The notes beneath the pieces were generated by a model that worked only from the letters and a program-made list of their open reading frames with translations, was not told where the DNA came from and made no database searches. The translations under genes and the position numbers were made by a program. A stretch of DNA of 64,000 bases from Bacteroidia bacterium (lineage in GTDB: Bacteria > Bacteroidota > Bacteroidia > AKYH767-A > OLB10): the NCBI GenBank assembly GCA_016788165.1, contig JAEUTH010000024.1, positions 1-64,000 of the forward strand. The letters are read 5' to 3'. Positions 27,387-37,086 of this stretch are shown piece by piece (positions within the stretch are counted from its first letter, which is position 1; the number at the start of each line of letters is the position of its first letter).

Positions 27387-30095
27387 TTAGGCGTTAAATA
27401 CGTTTTGCATTAATTCAAGTTGTTGTTTGTCATGTGCTTTGTGCGAACCGGTTGCCGGGCTGGCACTTTCGGCACGGGTTACAGCTGTAAATTGCATTTT
27501 TAATGCACGCAGCATGTAGTTATAAGCACCCATATTTTCGGGTTCTTCCTGGGCCCAAATGAGTTGTGCCTGTTTATGTTTGGCTATTACCGCTTGCAGT
27601 TGTTTTTGTGGTAGCGGATATAGTTGCTCAATACGTACTATGGCCGTATCGGTAATGTTATGTTCAGTGCGGTAGGCCAATAAATCATAATATATTTTAC
27701 CACTGCACAGCACTAATTTTTTAGCATTCTCGATTACGTTATCCGCTAAAACTTCTTTAAAACCTCCGTTGGTAAAATCGGTTAATGGCGAAATACATTT
27801 TGGGTGACGCAGCAAACTTTTTGGGGTTAAAATAATCAGTGGTTTTCTAAAATCGCGCACTTGCTGCCTGCGAATTACATGAAAAAAGTTTGCAGGTGTT
27901 GTGGCATTTACTACTTGAAAATTTAACTCGGCACAAAGCGATAAAAAGCGTTCTAAACGGGCGCTGCTATGCTCGGCACCTTGCCCTTCATAACCATGTG
28001 GCAGCAGCATAACCAGGCCATTCATGCGCCTCCATTTATCTTCGGCACTGCTTAAATACTGATCAATGATTATTTGTGCTCCGTTGGCAAAATCGCCAAA
28101 TTGGGCTTCCCAAATTACTAACGACTGAGGTGTACCAAAAGCATAACCATACTCAAAACCTAACACACCGTATTCAGACAGTAGTGAGTTGTAAATATAA
28201 AATGGAGCTTGTTTGCTGTTGATATGTTGTAAGGGAATATATTTTTCTTCGCTTTCTTCAACACGCACCACTGCATGCCTGTGGCTAAAGGTGCCACGCT
28301 CCACATCCTGCCCCGATAATCGAATAGCCACACCTTCGTTTAACAGTGTTGCATAAGCTAAATGTTCGGCCATAGCCCAATCGAATAAGCCCGCATCCAG
28401 CATGGCTAAACGGTCGGCAAATAGTTTTTGAATTTTGCTGAAAAACTTTTTGTCGGCCGGCAGTGTTGCAATTGATTTGCCAATTTGCAGCAATGTTTTT
28501 TGGGCAACAACGGTTTCATAAGATTTTTCAAAATCGTCAGGTGTTGCAAATTTTAATTTATTCCAGGAACCTTCGGCTGTACATATTACTTTGGTTTTTT
28601 GACGCTTTTTCGATTCGTCTAAATCACGTTGCAACAAAGCTTTAAAATTTGCTTCCATTTCTTTGGCCATGTTGGCTTCAACAGCACCCTGGCTCATCAG
28701 TTTCTGATTGTAAATTTCGCGTGGGTTTGCATGTGCTGCAATTGCTTTGTAAAGCAATGGTTGTGTAAAGCGGGGTTCGTCACCTTCGTTGTGGCCATAT
28801 TTACGATAGCATAAGATATCAATAAACACATCGCGATGAAATTTTTGACGGTATTCCAATGCAAGTTTTACGGTATAAACCAAAGCTTCCACATCATCGC
28901 CATTAACATGAAATACAGGCGATAGTGTAACCTTGGCCACATCAGTACAATAGGTACTACTACGTGCATCGGTGTAGTTAGTTGTAAAGCCAATTTGATT
29001 GTTTATGATAAGGTGAACGGTGCCACCGGTCCGGTAGCCTTCAAGCAAACTCATTTGTACTACTTCATACACAACGCCTTGTGCAGCAATTGCTGCATCG
29101 CCATGTATCAGTATGGGTGCAATTTCATTTTCGCTGCCATTTTGTGTGTCAATTTTTGAACGTACCAACCCTTGCACAATCGGATCAACTGCTTCGAGAT
29201 GTGAGGGGTTAGGTGTTAGCGACAGGTGTACTTTTTTACCATTGCTGGTAACAACATCGGTACTGTAGCCCAGGTGATATTTTACATCACCGTCAAATGA
29301 TATTTCAAACTCTTTGCCTTCAAACTCACTAAAAATATCTTCATACGATTTTTTTAAAATATTGGCCAGCACATTTAATCTGCCACGGTGTGCCATACCA
29401 ATAACAAATTCCTTAATACCCATATCGGCCCCCCACTCAATAACAGCATCTAAAGCCGGTATGGTAGTTTCGGCACCTTCGAGCGAAAAACGTTTTTGCC
29501 CAACAAATTTAGTGTGCAGAAAATTTTCGAAAGCAACAGCCTCATTGAGTTTTTGAAGCATGTGCTTTTTATCTGCAATTGTAAATGGATAGCTGTTTTT
29601 GCAACCTTCCATTTTTTCTTCCAACCATTTATTTACATGTGGTTGTCTGATGTATTTAAACTCAGCACCCACACTATGGCAATAGGTTTGTTCTAAATGT
29701 TCGACAATGTTTTTTAAGGTGGCATTGGCCAATCCAATTTCGCTGCCGGCCTGAAACACCGTTGCTAAATCATCAGCCGTAAGGCCAAAGTTTTCGAGTG
29801 CTAGGTTGGGTGTATAATGTCTGCGTTCGCGTACGGGATTTGTTTTGGTAAATAAATGGCCGCGTATGCGATATGCGTTTATAAGGTTTAACACCGCAAA
29901 CTCTTTACCAACAACCAATTGATTGGCGGGTTGTGTTGATTTAATTAAAGGAGCAAACTCGGTTTGTGCAAAATCAAAACCTTCGAAAAATTTTTTCCAC
30001 GAAAGGTCCAGTAATTCGGGTTGCTTTAAATAGGTTTGGTACATTTGGTCAAATGCAGCCACATCGCCATTTCCTAAATAAGTATTATCAGTCAT
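27387..30095 (-). CDS. sucA: 2-oxoglutarate dehydrogenase E1
   Basis: Thiamine-diphosphate-dependent decarboxylase that converts 2-oxoglutarate and lipoyl-E2 to CO2 and succinyl-E2. At ~902 residues it has the N-terminal E1 segment (NGDVAAFDQMYQTYLKQPEL), then the catalytic core with GMAHRGRLNVLANILKK, HGDAAIAAQGVVYE (ThDP motif), RYGHNEGDEPRFTQP-like RKYGHNEGDEPRFTQP, the pyrimidine-domain RLSGQDVERGTFSHRHAV, and the C-terminal LLPHGYEGQGAEHSSARLERFL. A TTG at 30104 opens the frame. The ATG at 30095 starts MTDNTYLGNG, which fits the family. It is the first gene of the operon and lies 40 bases from sucB. Confidence 0.97.
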   Translation of the reverse strand: MTDNTYLGNGDVAAFDQMYQTYLKQPELLDLSWKKFFEGFDFAQTEFAPLIKSTQPANQLVVGKEFAVLNLINAYRIRGHLFTKTNPVRERRHYTPNLALENFGLTADDLATVFQAGSEIGLANATLKNIVEHLEQTYCHSVGAEFKYIRQPHVNKWLEEKMEGCKNSYPFTIADKKHMLQKLNEAVAFENFLHTKFVGQKRFSLEGAETTIPALDAVIEWGADMGIKEFVIGMAHRGRLNVLANILKKSYEDIFSEFEGKEFEISFDGDVKYHLGYSTDVVTSNGKKVHLSLTPNPSHLEAVDPIVQGLVRSKIDTQNGSENEIAPILIHGDAAIAAQGVVYEVVQMSLLEGYRTGGTVHLIINNQIGFTTNYTDARSSTYCTDVAKVTLSPVFHVNGDDVEALVYTVKLALEYRQKFHRDVFIDILCYRKYGHNEGDEPRFTQPLLYKAIAAHANPREIYNQKLMSQGAVEANMAKEMEANFKALLQRDLDESKKRQKTKVICTAEGSWNKLKFATPDDFEKSYETVVAQKTLLQIGKSIATLPADKKFFSKIQKLFADRLAMLDAGLFDWAMAEHLAYATLLNEGVAIRLSGQDVERGTFSHRHAVVRVEESEEKYIPLQHINSKQAPFYIYNSLLSEYGVLGFEYGYAFGTPQSLVIWEAQFGDFANGAQIIIDQYLSSAEDKWRRMNGLVMLLPHGYEGQGAEHSSARLERFLSLCAELNFQVVNATTPANFFHVIRRQQVRDFRKPLIILTPKSLLRHPKCISPLTDFTNGGFKEVLADNVIENAKKLVLCSGKIYYDLLAYRTEHNITDTAIVRIEQLYPLPQKQLQAVIAKHKQAQLIWAQEEPENMGAYNYMLRALKMQFTAVTRAESASPATGSHKAHDKQQLELMQNVFNA

Positions 30096-30287
30096 TAACG
30101 TCAAAATTAAAGGCGCGAAATTAGTATAATGTGATGCACATTAAAATTTGGTTGAAGCAATAATGTTGCGGTATCGCTAATTTTAAGTAAACTTTTTATT
30201 GCAATTGTCCAACCGGCTTTTTGGGCAGCATTATATTGTTTGTTTATTCGCTTTTCGATTTAAAATATTCAATTTCTAAAAAATCAG

Positions 30288-32051
30288 ATGCAATCATTGG
30301 AGTTAAGAAATCTGTTTAACCAATTGCCTATTGGTATAATTGTACTATGCATGGATAATCAGGTAATTTTTGTTAACCATACGGTTTGTCAAATATTCAA
30401 CCTAACCGAGATGGATGAGCCCGTGCAAACAGATTGGATTAATAACTTAATTGTACAGTGTAACCTGCAACTGCATATCAACGAACTAAAAAAGGGTGCA
30501 TACAAAAGCCAACTAAATGTTGAGTGTAATTTTAACCGCAGCTGGAATACCAATAAAAAACTTAATGGCGTTTATTTTTATGAAGTAGAGTTGTTTAAGC
30601 AATTTTTAATTGAACGCGATTGTATAATTATTTCGTTTAATGATATAACGCCTTTTGTTAATGATGCCAAGGCCATACGCGAAAGTCATTTAAACCTAAA
30701 AACGATTATAAACAATACACGCTATAATATTTTTAGTGTGGATGCCAATCTGCGTTTTATCGAATTTAATATTCCGTTTAAAGAAGAGTTTGATGCCATG
30801 TATCAGTGGGATTTAAAGGTGGGCGATAGTGCGGTAGGCCACCCAATTCCGCCTCAAACCATAGCCGACTGGATTGGCTTTTATGGTAAAGCAATGGGGG
30901 GTAAAAAAATCATACAAACGTATCATTTCAATGCCAACCCTTATATGATAACCTTAAACCCTATTTTTGATGATGGCAAAGTGGTTGGCATTGCTGTGTT
31001 TAGCGAAAATTTAGCAGCACAACAACAGCTTATTGGCGAGTTAGAAGAAAGCAAGTTCCGGTATAGTTTTGCAATGGATGTAAGTAATTCGGGTTACTGG
31101 GATTGGAATTTGGAAACCAACCATGTTTATTTTTCGAAAATATGGAAGACCATGCTTGGCTATCAGCCAACAGAAATTGTAAACCGCTACCAAAGTTGGG
31201 AAAACTTACTACATAAAGATGATTTGGATTACGTATTAGATGCAGTGCGCAAACACCTGGCAGGCATTACCGAAACGTATATAACCGAAAGCCGGCTGCT
31301 TACCAAATCGGGCATCTATAAATGGATATTGGCAAAAGGCCGTGTAGTTGAATTTAATAATGAAGGTAAGCCTAAGCGTTTTATTGGTGTGCATATAGAT
31401 ATTGACCATATTAAATCAGCCGAGATAGAGGTAAAAAAACTAAACAAACAATTAGCCGAAATAGCCTTTATTACCTCGCATGGTGTACGCAAAAGTTTGG
31501 CTAACATTTTGGGGCTTACCGGTATTATTGATACATCAAAATTTGAAAATAATGAGCACAGGCAGTTAATTGAAAAACTAATTGGCGCAGCCAATGAGCT
31601 AAATGCACAAACAATTACGTTGAATGAAGTAATCAGAAAACTGCAGGTTGATGTTGATTTTGGCAGTCATTTATTGCTTAAACCCAAACAACAAATTATT
31701 ATCGTTGATGACGATCCGATTAGTAATTTAATTTCTTCGAAATATGTAGAAAAGGCGGGTTTTGTGCCCGTAGTATTTGACCAACCTTTAAAAGCTATAG
31801 ATCAATTGTTAACCAACAATTATAATGCTGACGATTTAATATTGTTGGATATTAATATGCCTTTAATGGATGGATTCGAATTTTTAGAAATGATGCGAAA
31901 AAATCAACTGTTTTACAGAGTTATTATGCTTACATCTTCTATAAATGCTACCGATCGTGAGCGGGTAGCACAGTTTAGCAATGTGCTTGATTTTTGGGTT
32001 AAGCCTTTAAGTTTGCAAAAACTTAAAGGCTTAAGTATGGCCAAGGCTTAA
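30288..32051 (+). CDS. PAS-domain protein with H-box-like segment and receiver domain, no HATPase
   Basis: A 587-residue cytoplasmic signalling protein. Two diverged PAS-like regions (~1-120 and ~125-250) precede a clearer PAS/PAC (~260-385: SGYWDWNLETNHVYFSKIWKTMLGY ... FIGVHIDID). A dimerisation helix follows with an H-box-like motif ITSHGVRKSLANILGLTGII near residue 400. Instead of a HATPase domain it goes straight into a receiver domain (~465-587) with acidic pocket VDDD, Asp521 in LLDINMPLMDG and Lys572 in FWVKP. The kinase lobe is therefore absent, so it must be phosphorylated by another kinase or act as a sensor-scaffold. The 3' end overlaps the convergent hydrolase gene by four bases. 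Confidence 0.86.
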   Translation: MQSLELRNLFNQLPIGIIVLCMDNQVIFVNHTVCQIFNLTEMDEPVQTDWINNLIVQCNLQLHINELKKGAYKSQLNVECNFNRSWNTNKKLNGVYFYEVELFKQFLIERDCIIISFNDITPFVNDAKAIRESHLNLKTIINNTRYNIFSVDANLRFIEFNIPFKEEFDAMYQWDLKVGDSAVGHPIPPQTIADWIGFYGKAMGGKKIIQTYHFNANPYMITLNPIFDDGKVVGIAVFSENLAAQQQLIGELEESKFRYSFAMDVSNSGYWDWNLETNHVYFSKIWKTMLGYQPTEIVNRYQSWENLLHKDDLDYVLDAVRKHLAGITETYITESRLLTKSGIYKWILAKGRVVEFNNEGKPKRFIGVHIDIDHIKSAEIEVKKLNKQLAEIAFITSHGVRKSLANILGLTGIIDTSKFENNEHRQLIEKLIGAANELNAQTITLNEVIRKLQVDVDFGSHLLLKPKQQIIIVDDDPISNLISSKYVEKAGFVPVVFDQPLKAIDQLLTNNYNADDLILLDINMPLMDGFEFLEMMRKNQLFYRVIMLTSSINATDRERVAQFSNVLDFWVKPLSLQKLKGLSMAKA

Positions 32052-32890
32052 TAACCAAAGTAAGATTCCAATGTAAATGTTTCGTCTTTTTTTACACCGC
32101 GCTCCGTAACTTTTACCGTACAGCAAACTACATCGGGGTCGTGTTCAAAATATAAAATATAATTGTTGGCAGCAGCCTGCGACAGGAACTGTTGTTTTTC
32201 AGTCATGGTAACTAAGGGCTGCATATCGTAAGCCATTACATAAGGCAACGGAATGTGATGCGAAGATGGAATCATATCGGCAACATATACAACGGTTTTA
32301 TTTTTATAATTAATAATGGGGTGCATCATGCCTTCGGTATGGCCGTTACTCATCATCAAACTAATGTCCGGTATAATTTCCTGCCCGTCAACCGCATATT
32401 TTAACTGACCACTTTCGGCAATGGGCAATATGTTATCTTTTAAAAAGCTGGCTTTTTCGCGTGCATTGGGTTGTGTTGCTGTTAGCCAATGTTTTTCATT
32501 ACTCCAATAAGTGGCGTTTTTAAAAGCTGTTTCCAACTTATCGTTGTTGCGAACCACACTGCCACCGCAATGGTCGAAATGTAAATGCGTAAGTATTACA
32601 TCCGTAATATCATCAGCATGGTAACCGAGTTTCCGTAGCGATTTTTCTAAACTATCATCGCCATGTAAATAGTAGTAGCTAAAAAATTTAGCGTCTTGTT
32701 TATTGCCAATTCCATTATCAATCAACACCAGCTTATTACCGGTTTCAACTAACAAACAACGTAATGCCCAGGTGCACATATTATTGGCATCGGCCGGGTT
32801 AAGCGATTCCCAAATTGATTTTGGCACTACGCCAAACATGGCTCCACCATCCAGTTTAAAACGTCCTGTTTCAATAGTATGCAGTTTCAT
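32048..32890 (-). CDS. Metallo-beta-lactamase-fold hydrolase
   Basis: A 280-residue cytoplasmic MBL-fold enzyme. The Zn-binding HxHxDH motif is intact in VILTHLHFDHCGGS. A further His lies in MSNGHTEGMMHPII, Asp in VYVADMIPSSHHIP, and a terminal His in LYFEHDPDVVCC. This arrangement resembles lactonase/AttM-like or general MBL hydrolases, so quorum-quenching lactonase activity is possible, but the substrate cannot be assigned. It lies six bases downstream of the stop of the Ycf48-like gene on the same strand. Confidence 0.9.
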   Translation of the reverse strand: MKLHTIETGRFKLDGGAMFGVVPKSIWESLNPADANNMCTWALRCLLVETGNKLVLIDNGIGNKQDAKFFSYYYLHGDDSLEKSLRKLGYHADDITDVILTHLHFDHCGGSVVRNNDKLETAFKNATYWSNEKHWLTATQPNAREKASFLKDNILPIAESGQLKYAVDGQEIIPDISLMMSNGHTEGMMHPIINYKNKTVVYVADMIPSSHHIPLPYVMAYDMQPLVTMTEKQQFLSQAAANNYILYFEHDPDVVCCTVKVTERGVKKDETFTLESYFGY

Positions 32891-32896
32891 AGTTTT

Positions 32897-35800
32897 TTAT
32901 TTGATTATAGTTTGATAAAAATGGATGGGTTCTATTTTAATATAATATAAACCTTTGGGCCATGTTTTTGTATTTACAACAGCCAGTTTATTTTGAAGTT
33001 TTTGTTCATGTATTTTTTGACCTGCACTGTTGAAACAAGTTAATGTTGTGCCATTTGCATGGTTTTTAAACGAATCAATAAACAACAAATCTTTTACAGG
33101 ATTAGGGTATATACTTATGTCCGATACGTGTTTATTTTGTAATGCATGTATTACCGAAACGTTTACAGGAAAATAAACTGTATCACTTACGCAGCCATAT
33201 AAATCGGTTTCAATATATGCAATAGAAGCATTGGGACTATTGCCCCATTGCACTACTATCGAATCGGGATAGAGCGTATAAGTGCCACCATTTACAATCC
33301 ATTGTATGTTGTTGTTTGCAATGTTTGAATAAAAGTAAGTTGCATTGGCAAAAGGATAAATTGTGGTATCGCCTGTTAATACTACTTGTGGTGTTTGGCT
33401 GCCTACCGTAATTATAATGGGCGAAAAATAACTGTTACATTGATAATTGTTAACTGCAACATATATAGTATCAGTTACAGGGTTGGGCAAGTGTAAAAAC
33501 GAGCTATTGGTTTTAAATGGCATTAAGTTACTATCGGTGTACCAGTTAAAGCTAAACCCATTACCCGGAAAAATAATTAATGCATCGTTATTACATTGAA
33601 AATAGTTGGTGGTTACCGGTGCTGCAGGCTTGGTTGTTTTTGAAACAATTATGCGTGTACGGCTGCTTTCGCAAGTACCATTGTAAGCGGCTACATAAAA
33701 TGTATCGGTTGCAGTAAGTATGGGCGTAGTGTAAAAGGAATCGGTACTTAATATGGTTGTTGACGAATCGGTTTTATACCAGCGGTAATTAATGGCACCG
33801 GTTGCGGTTAAAGTGGTGCTACTCGAATCGCATATATAAACGTTTGGTGTTACTATGGGTTTAACCATATAACCGGTACTGCAACTATCAATATTTAAAC
33901 TGTAATAACCATCGTTGCAACAACCATATTTAACCACAACTGCGTAAAGTCCGGGTTGGTTTATTACCAAATAGTTTTTATGCTCATTGGGTATGATGGC
34001 AAAATTAAAACGCCATTGGTAACTATAACCTGTATGATAAGCAGTATATAAAGTATCATTGCTTATGAAAATGGTAGGAGAGGGGCTGTCAAACAATCGA
34101 ACGGTAGCGGTTAAACTGGTATTAACCGGTTGCGTTTTTGTAGCTCTTAAGCGCGCCTGATAATACCCGGTATGTAAGGTTTGAGGTATATTAAACATTA
34201 CGCTTTGGCCTGATGTATCGCTGGCCACAGCACCCAAAACCATTGCATGTTTAAAGTTGTTTCCTATGGTATCCATTTCTATCAAAAACACATTACCGGT
34301 ATCAATGGTAACATTACCGGGCACCAATGTTTTTATATTAAAGCCACCACCTTTACACCAGTCGTTGTAACCATTAAAAGCTTTAAGCGGATCGTATTTG
34401 GCTTTGTAGTCTAATTCGCCAACGGTATAACCGTTGTAGGCATCAAAAAAAGCAATATCATTAATGGCGCCTGCATTAAATAGTTTTCCTTTCCAGGTTA
34501 AGCCGCCATCAGTGGTAACATAAAAATCGCCATACTCAGTACCTACATAACCATGCATTGAATCGGCAAAGGCAATTGAAGGCAAGTATAATGATGTGCC
34601 CAAATTAATTTTTGTCCAGGTGTTGCCACTATCTAATGTTTGTAATAGTGTGCCACTTTCGCCAACAGCAAACCCTTTGGCCGGATTTAAAAATAAAATG
34701 TTTAATAAGTATTTAGTGGTGCCGGTAGTTAAAGTTGTAAAGCTGGTGCCTCCGTTTGTACTGCGCGCAATTTTGCCCTGCGAACCGCATATATAACCTA
34801 GTGAGTCGTTAACAAAAAACACATCGTAGTAGCCATATAAACTACCGTTGGCAAATGAATCAACCACCCAGTTTAAACCGCCATTGCTGGTACGTGCAAT
34901 ACTATAATTACTGCCAACGGCTATTCCTTTATTGTAATTAAAAAAATGTATGCCGCTAAACAATGCACTGCTGTTTGTGGTTTGTTTGGTCCAGTTGTTA
35001 CCCCCATTTATGGTTTTAAAAATGGCTCCAAAATATCCTGATGCATAACCGGTATCTTTATCAACAAAATCCATGTCATACATGTGAATGCGATTAAAGG
35101 GATGTGTTTCAGTCCAGGTATATCCGCCATCGAACGATTTACGGAAAACATCATCGCCAACGGCCACCAAGGTATCTTTACTCAGGTAACTTACTTTATT
35201 TAATTCCTGACCCACTTTGCTCCAGGTTATACCGCCATCAATGGTTCGATAAAAATCATAAGTAGTTATAAAAAATCCGTTTAACGAATCGCTGAAAATA
35301 ATATCCAGCACCGGGTTATTGTAACTGGGCAACGGATAGGACGACCAGGTGCTGCCACCATCCGTAGTTTTTTTAAGAATACCGCCATCGCTGCCTATGA
35401 AACCTGTAAGCGTATCCATAAAGAAAACACTTAGCACCGGGCTGGTAATGCCGGTGTTTACGGTTTGCCAGCTATTACCTGCATCGGTACTTTTAATTAA
35501 TGTGCCATTAGCACCCGATGCAAAAAGTATATTGTTGCCAACACTAACTATATCAAACAAATGTACGTTTATACCTGTGGTTAGCCCCTGCCAGGTTTGT
35601 GCTGTATCGGTTGATTTGATAATGGTGCCGTTATTGCCCGCTGCAAACAAATTTTTATTGGGCGTAATAATTAATTTGCGCAGTGTTTCTGTAACACCTG
35701 AAGCTATGGTAGTCCAGCTATTACCGTTATTAAAGGTGCGCAGTATTTTACCATTTTCACCGGCAATAAAACCGGTATCTTTATTATAAAATTTAATACT

Positions 35801-36154
35801 GAATAGGGTATCAAGCGTATTGCTTACCTGATCTTTCCAATTACCAAAGAGTTCGCATGCTTCGTTTTTGCGTATAACGCCTTTAGCGCCCACAACAAAG
35901 CAGTTGGCGTGTGAAGGTGCTGCACCACCAAATAAGTATAAGGGTGTGTAACAGTAGCCTTGCCAGGTAATTTGGCCGTTGGTAGTACCCCGTACCGAAC
36001 ATTGGCCTACCTGATATACTTCGAGCGAATCGCCAAAGAATAATTCCTGAGGCCTGTAGCTATCGTGCCCATACGAAATGGTGCTGAAATTTACCTGAGC
36101 TATGCAGGTTATATTCACTAAAAATAAACTGACTAAGTATAAAATTGTTTTCAT
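32897..36154 (-). CDS. T9SS-exported Ycf48/BNR-repeat propeller protein
   Basis: A ~1,085-residue exported protein. The frame is open from 36190, but the ATG at 36154 starts a proper signal peptide (MKTILYLVSLFLVNITCIAQ). Residues ~60-600 form a propeller region with about eleven Asp-box/Ycf48-like turns (STDAGNSW, TTDGGSTW, TIDGGITW, SFDGGYTW, TINGGNNW, TLDSGNTW, TTDGGLTW) alternating with DxxxGYxxG-type strands such as DTGYASGYFGAIFKT. Ig-like/PKD-like sandwich repeats (YRWYKTDSSTTILSTDSFY) follow, then a T9SS sorting domain (SIYPNPVKDLLFIDS). The role is probably adhesive or structural, with no catalytic motif visible. Its stop is six bases from the MBL hydrolase start, so the two may share a transcript. 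Confidence 0.88.
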   Translation of the reverse strand: MKTILYLVSLFLVNITCIAQVNFSTISYGHDSYRPQELFFGDSLEVYQVGQCSVRGTTNGQITWQGYCYTPLYLFGGAAPSHANCFVVGAKGVIRKNEACELFGNWKDQVSNTLDTLFSIKFYNKDTGFIAGENGKILRTFNNGNSWTTIASGVTETLRKLIITPNKNLFAAGNNGTIIKSTDTAQTWQGLTTGINVHLFDIVSVGNNILFASGANGTLIKSTDAGNSWQTVNTGITSPVLSVFFMDTLTGFIGSDGGILKKTTDGGSTWSSYPLPSYNNPVLDIIFSDSLNGFFITTYDFYRTIDGGITWSKVGQELNKVSYLSKDTLVAVGDDVFRKSFDGGYTWTETHPFNRIHMYDMDFVDKDTGYASGYFGAIFKTINGGNNWTKQTTNSSALFSGIHFFNYNKGIAVGSNYSIARTSNGGLNWVVDSFANGSLYGYYDVFFVNDSLGYICGSQGKIARSTNGGTSFTTLTTGTTKYLLNILFLNPAKGFAVGESGTLLQTLDSGNTWTKINLGTSLYLPSIAFADSMHGYVGTEYGDFYVTTDGGLTWKGKLFNAGAINDIAFFDAYNGYTVGELDYKAKYDPLKAFNGYNDWCKGGGFNIKTLVPGNVTIDTGNVFLIEMDTIGNNFKHAMVLGAVASDTSGQSVMFNIPQTLHTGYYQARLRATKTQPVNTSLTATVRLFDSPSPTIFISNDTLYTAYHTGYSYQWRFNFAIIPNEHKNYLVINQPGLYAVVVKYGCCNDGYYSLNIDSCSTGYMVKPIVTPNVYICDSSSTTLTATGAINYRWYKTDSSTTILSTDSFYTTPILTATDTFYVAAYNGTCESSRTRIIVSKTTKPAAPVTTNYFQCNNDALIIFPGNGFSFNWYTDSNLMPFKTNSSFLHLPNPVTDTIYVAVNNYQCNSYFSPIIITVGSQTPQVVLTGDTTIYPFANATYFYSNIANNNIQWIVNGGTYTLYPDSIVVQWGNSPNASIAYIETDLYGCVSDTVYFPVNVSVIHALQNKHVSDISIYPNPVKDLLFIDSFKNHANGTTLTCFNSAGQKIHEQKLQNKLAVVNTKTWPKGLYYIKIEPIHFYQTIIK

Positions 36155-36223
36155 GATGCAACAATAAAAAAGCATTACCGATAAAATCAATAATGCTTGT
36201 AAAGATTACAATGTAAAATATAA

Positions 36224-36970
36224 TTAGGTGAGCATGCCGCCATCCACATTTATTACCTGCCCGGTGATGTAGGTTGACCAGTCGGAAGCTAAAAACACGC
36301 ACAGGTTTGCCACGTCATCGGCAGTGCCGCCTCGTTTTAATGGTATGGCTTCGCGCCATTGTTTTACGGTTTCAGGGTTTAAAGCATCTGTCATTTCTGT
36401 TTCGATAAAGCCGGGCGCTATGGCATTGCAACGTATGTTGCGCGACCCTAATTCCAACGCAACAGATTTGGTAAAACCAATAATACCTGCTTTTGAAGCG
36501 GCATAATTAGCCTGACCTGCATTGCCTTTTACACCTACCACACTACTAATGTTAATAATTGAACCCGAGCGCTGTTTTAATAATTGTTTTTGCACGGCTT
36601 TGGTAATATTAAAAACCGATTTTAAATTGGTGGCTATCACTTCATCAAAATGTGCTTCAGTCATACGCATCAATAAATTATCGCGTGTTATACCGGCATT
36701 GTTTATCACAATATCAATGGTTGTAAACTCGGCTAATATGGTAGCTATTAACGCTTCGGCTGCATTATAATCGGCTGCATCACTTTTAACTGCCAACGCT
36801 TTTACACCTTCTTGTTGTAAGAGCGTTGCCAACTCTTCGGCTTTTTGTGCTGATGCACTGTAAGTAAAAATAACATTAGCACCTTGTTGTGCTAACTTAA
36901 TGGCAATGCCACGGCCAATACCACGACTTGCACCGGTTACTAAAGCTGTTTTTCCGCTAAGTAATTTCAT
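36224..36970 (-). CDS. fabG: 3-oxoacyl-[acyl-carrier-protein] reductase
   Basis: NADPH-dependent reduction of 3-oxoacyl-ACP in type II fatty-acid synthesis. A 248-residue short-chain dehydrogenase with cofactor motif TGASRGIG (12-19), NNAG (90-93), catalytic Ser143 in NISSVVG, Tyr156 and Lys160 in ANYAASKAG, and the FabG-typical end GQVINVDGGMLT. NAGITRDNLLMRM is characteristic of FabG itself rather than of other SDRs. No fab neighbours are present. It lies ~70 bases upstream of the Ycf48-like gene. Confidence 0.95.
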   Translation of the reverse strand: MKLLSGKTALVTGASRGIGRGIAIKLAQQGANVIFTYSASAQKAEELATLLQQEGVKALAVKSDAADYNAAEALIATILAEFTTIDIVINNAGITRDNLLMRMTEAHFDEVIATNLKSVFNITKAVQKQLLKQRSGSIINISSVVGVKGNAGQANYAASKAGIIGFTKSVALELGSRNIRCNAIAPGFIETEMTDALNPETVKQWREAIPLKRGGTADDVANLCVFLASDWSTYITGQVINVDGGMLT

Positions 36971-37026
36971 AAGGTTTGTATTAAATTTTTGGGAAGTATG
37001 AAAATTTTATCCAAAACAACAAACAG

Positions 37027-37056
37027 TTTGTGCTTTAAGGTTTAAATCTATTTTTG
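37027..37056 (+). promoter_or_regulatory. Bacteroidota-type promoter for the beta-barrel gene
   Basis: TTTG at 37027-37030 and TATTTTTG at 37049-37056, spaced by 18 bases, fit the phylum's -33/-7 consensus. The ATG of the outer-membrane protein is 30 bases further on. Confidence 0.6.
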
Positions 37057-37086
37057 CATGCATTAATTTAAAACTCTCAAACAAAA

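Noticed and set aside
35349-35789. 146-codon frame on the + strand
   Set aside because: It is antisense to the Asp-box repeats of the Ycf48-like gene. The repetitive opposite strand keeps a frame open, and no family signature is seen.
36224-36970. Other short-chain dehydrogenase instead of FabG
   Set aside because: NAGITRDNLLMRM, SSVVG and the GQVINVDGGM end are characteristic of FabG.
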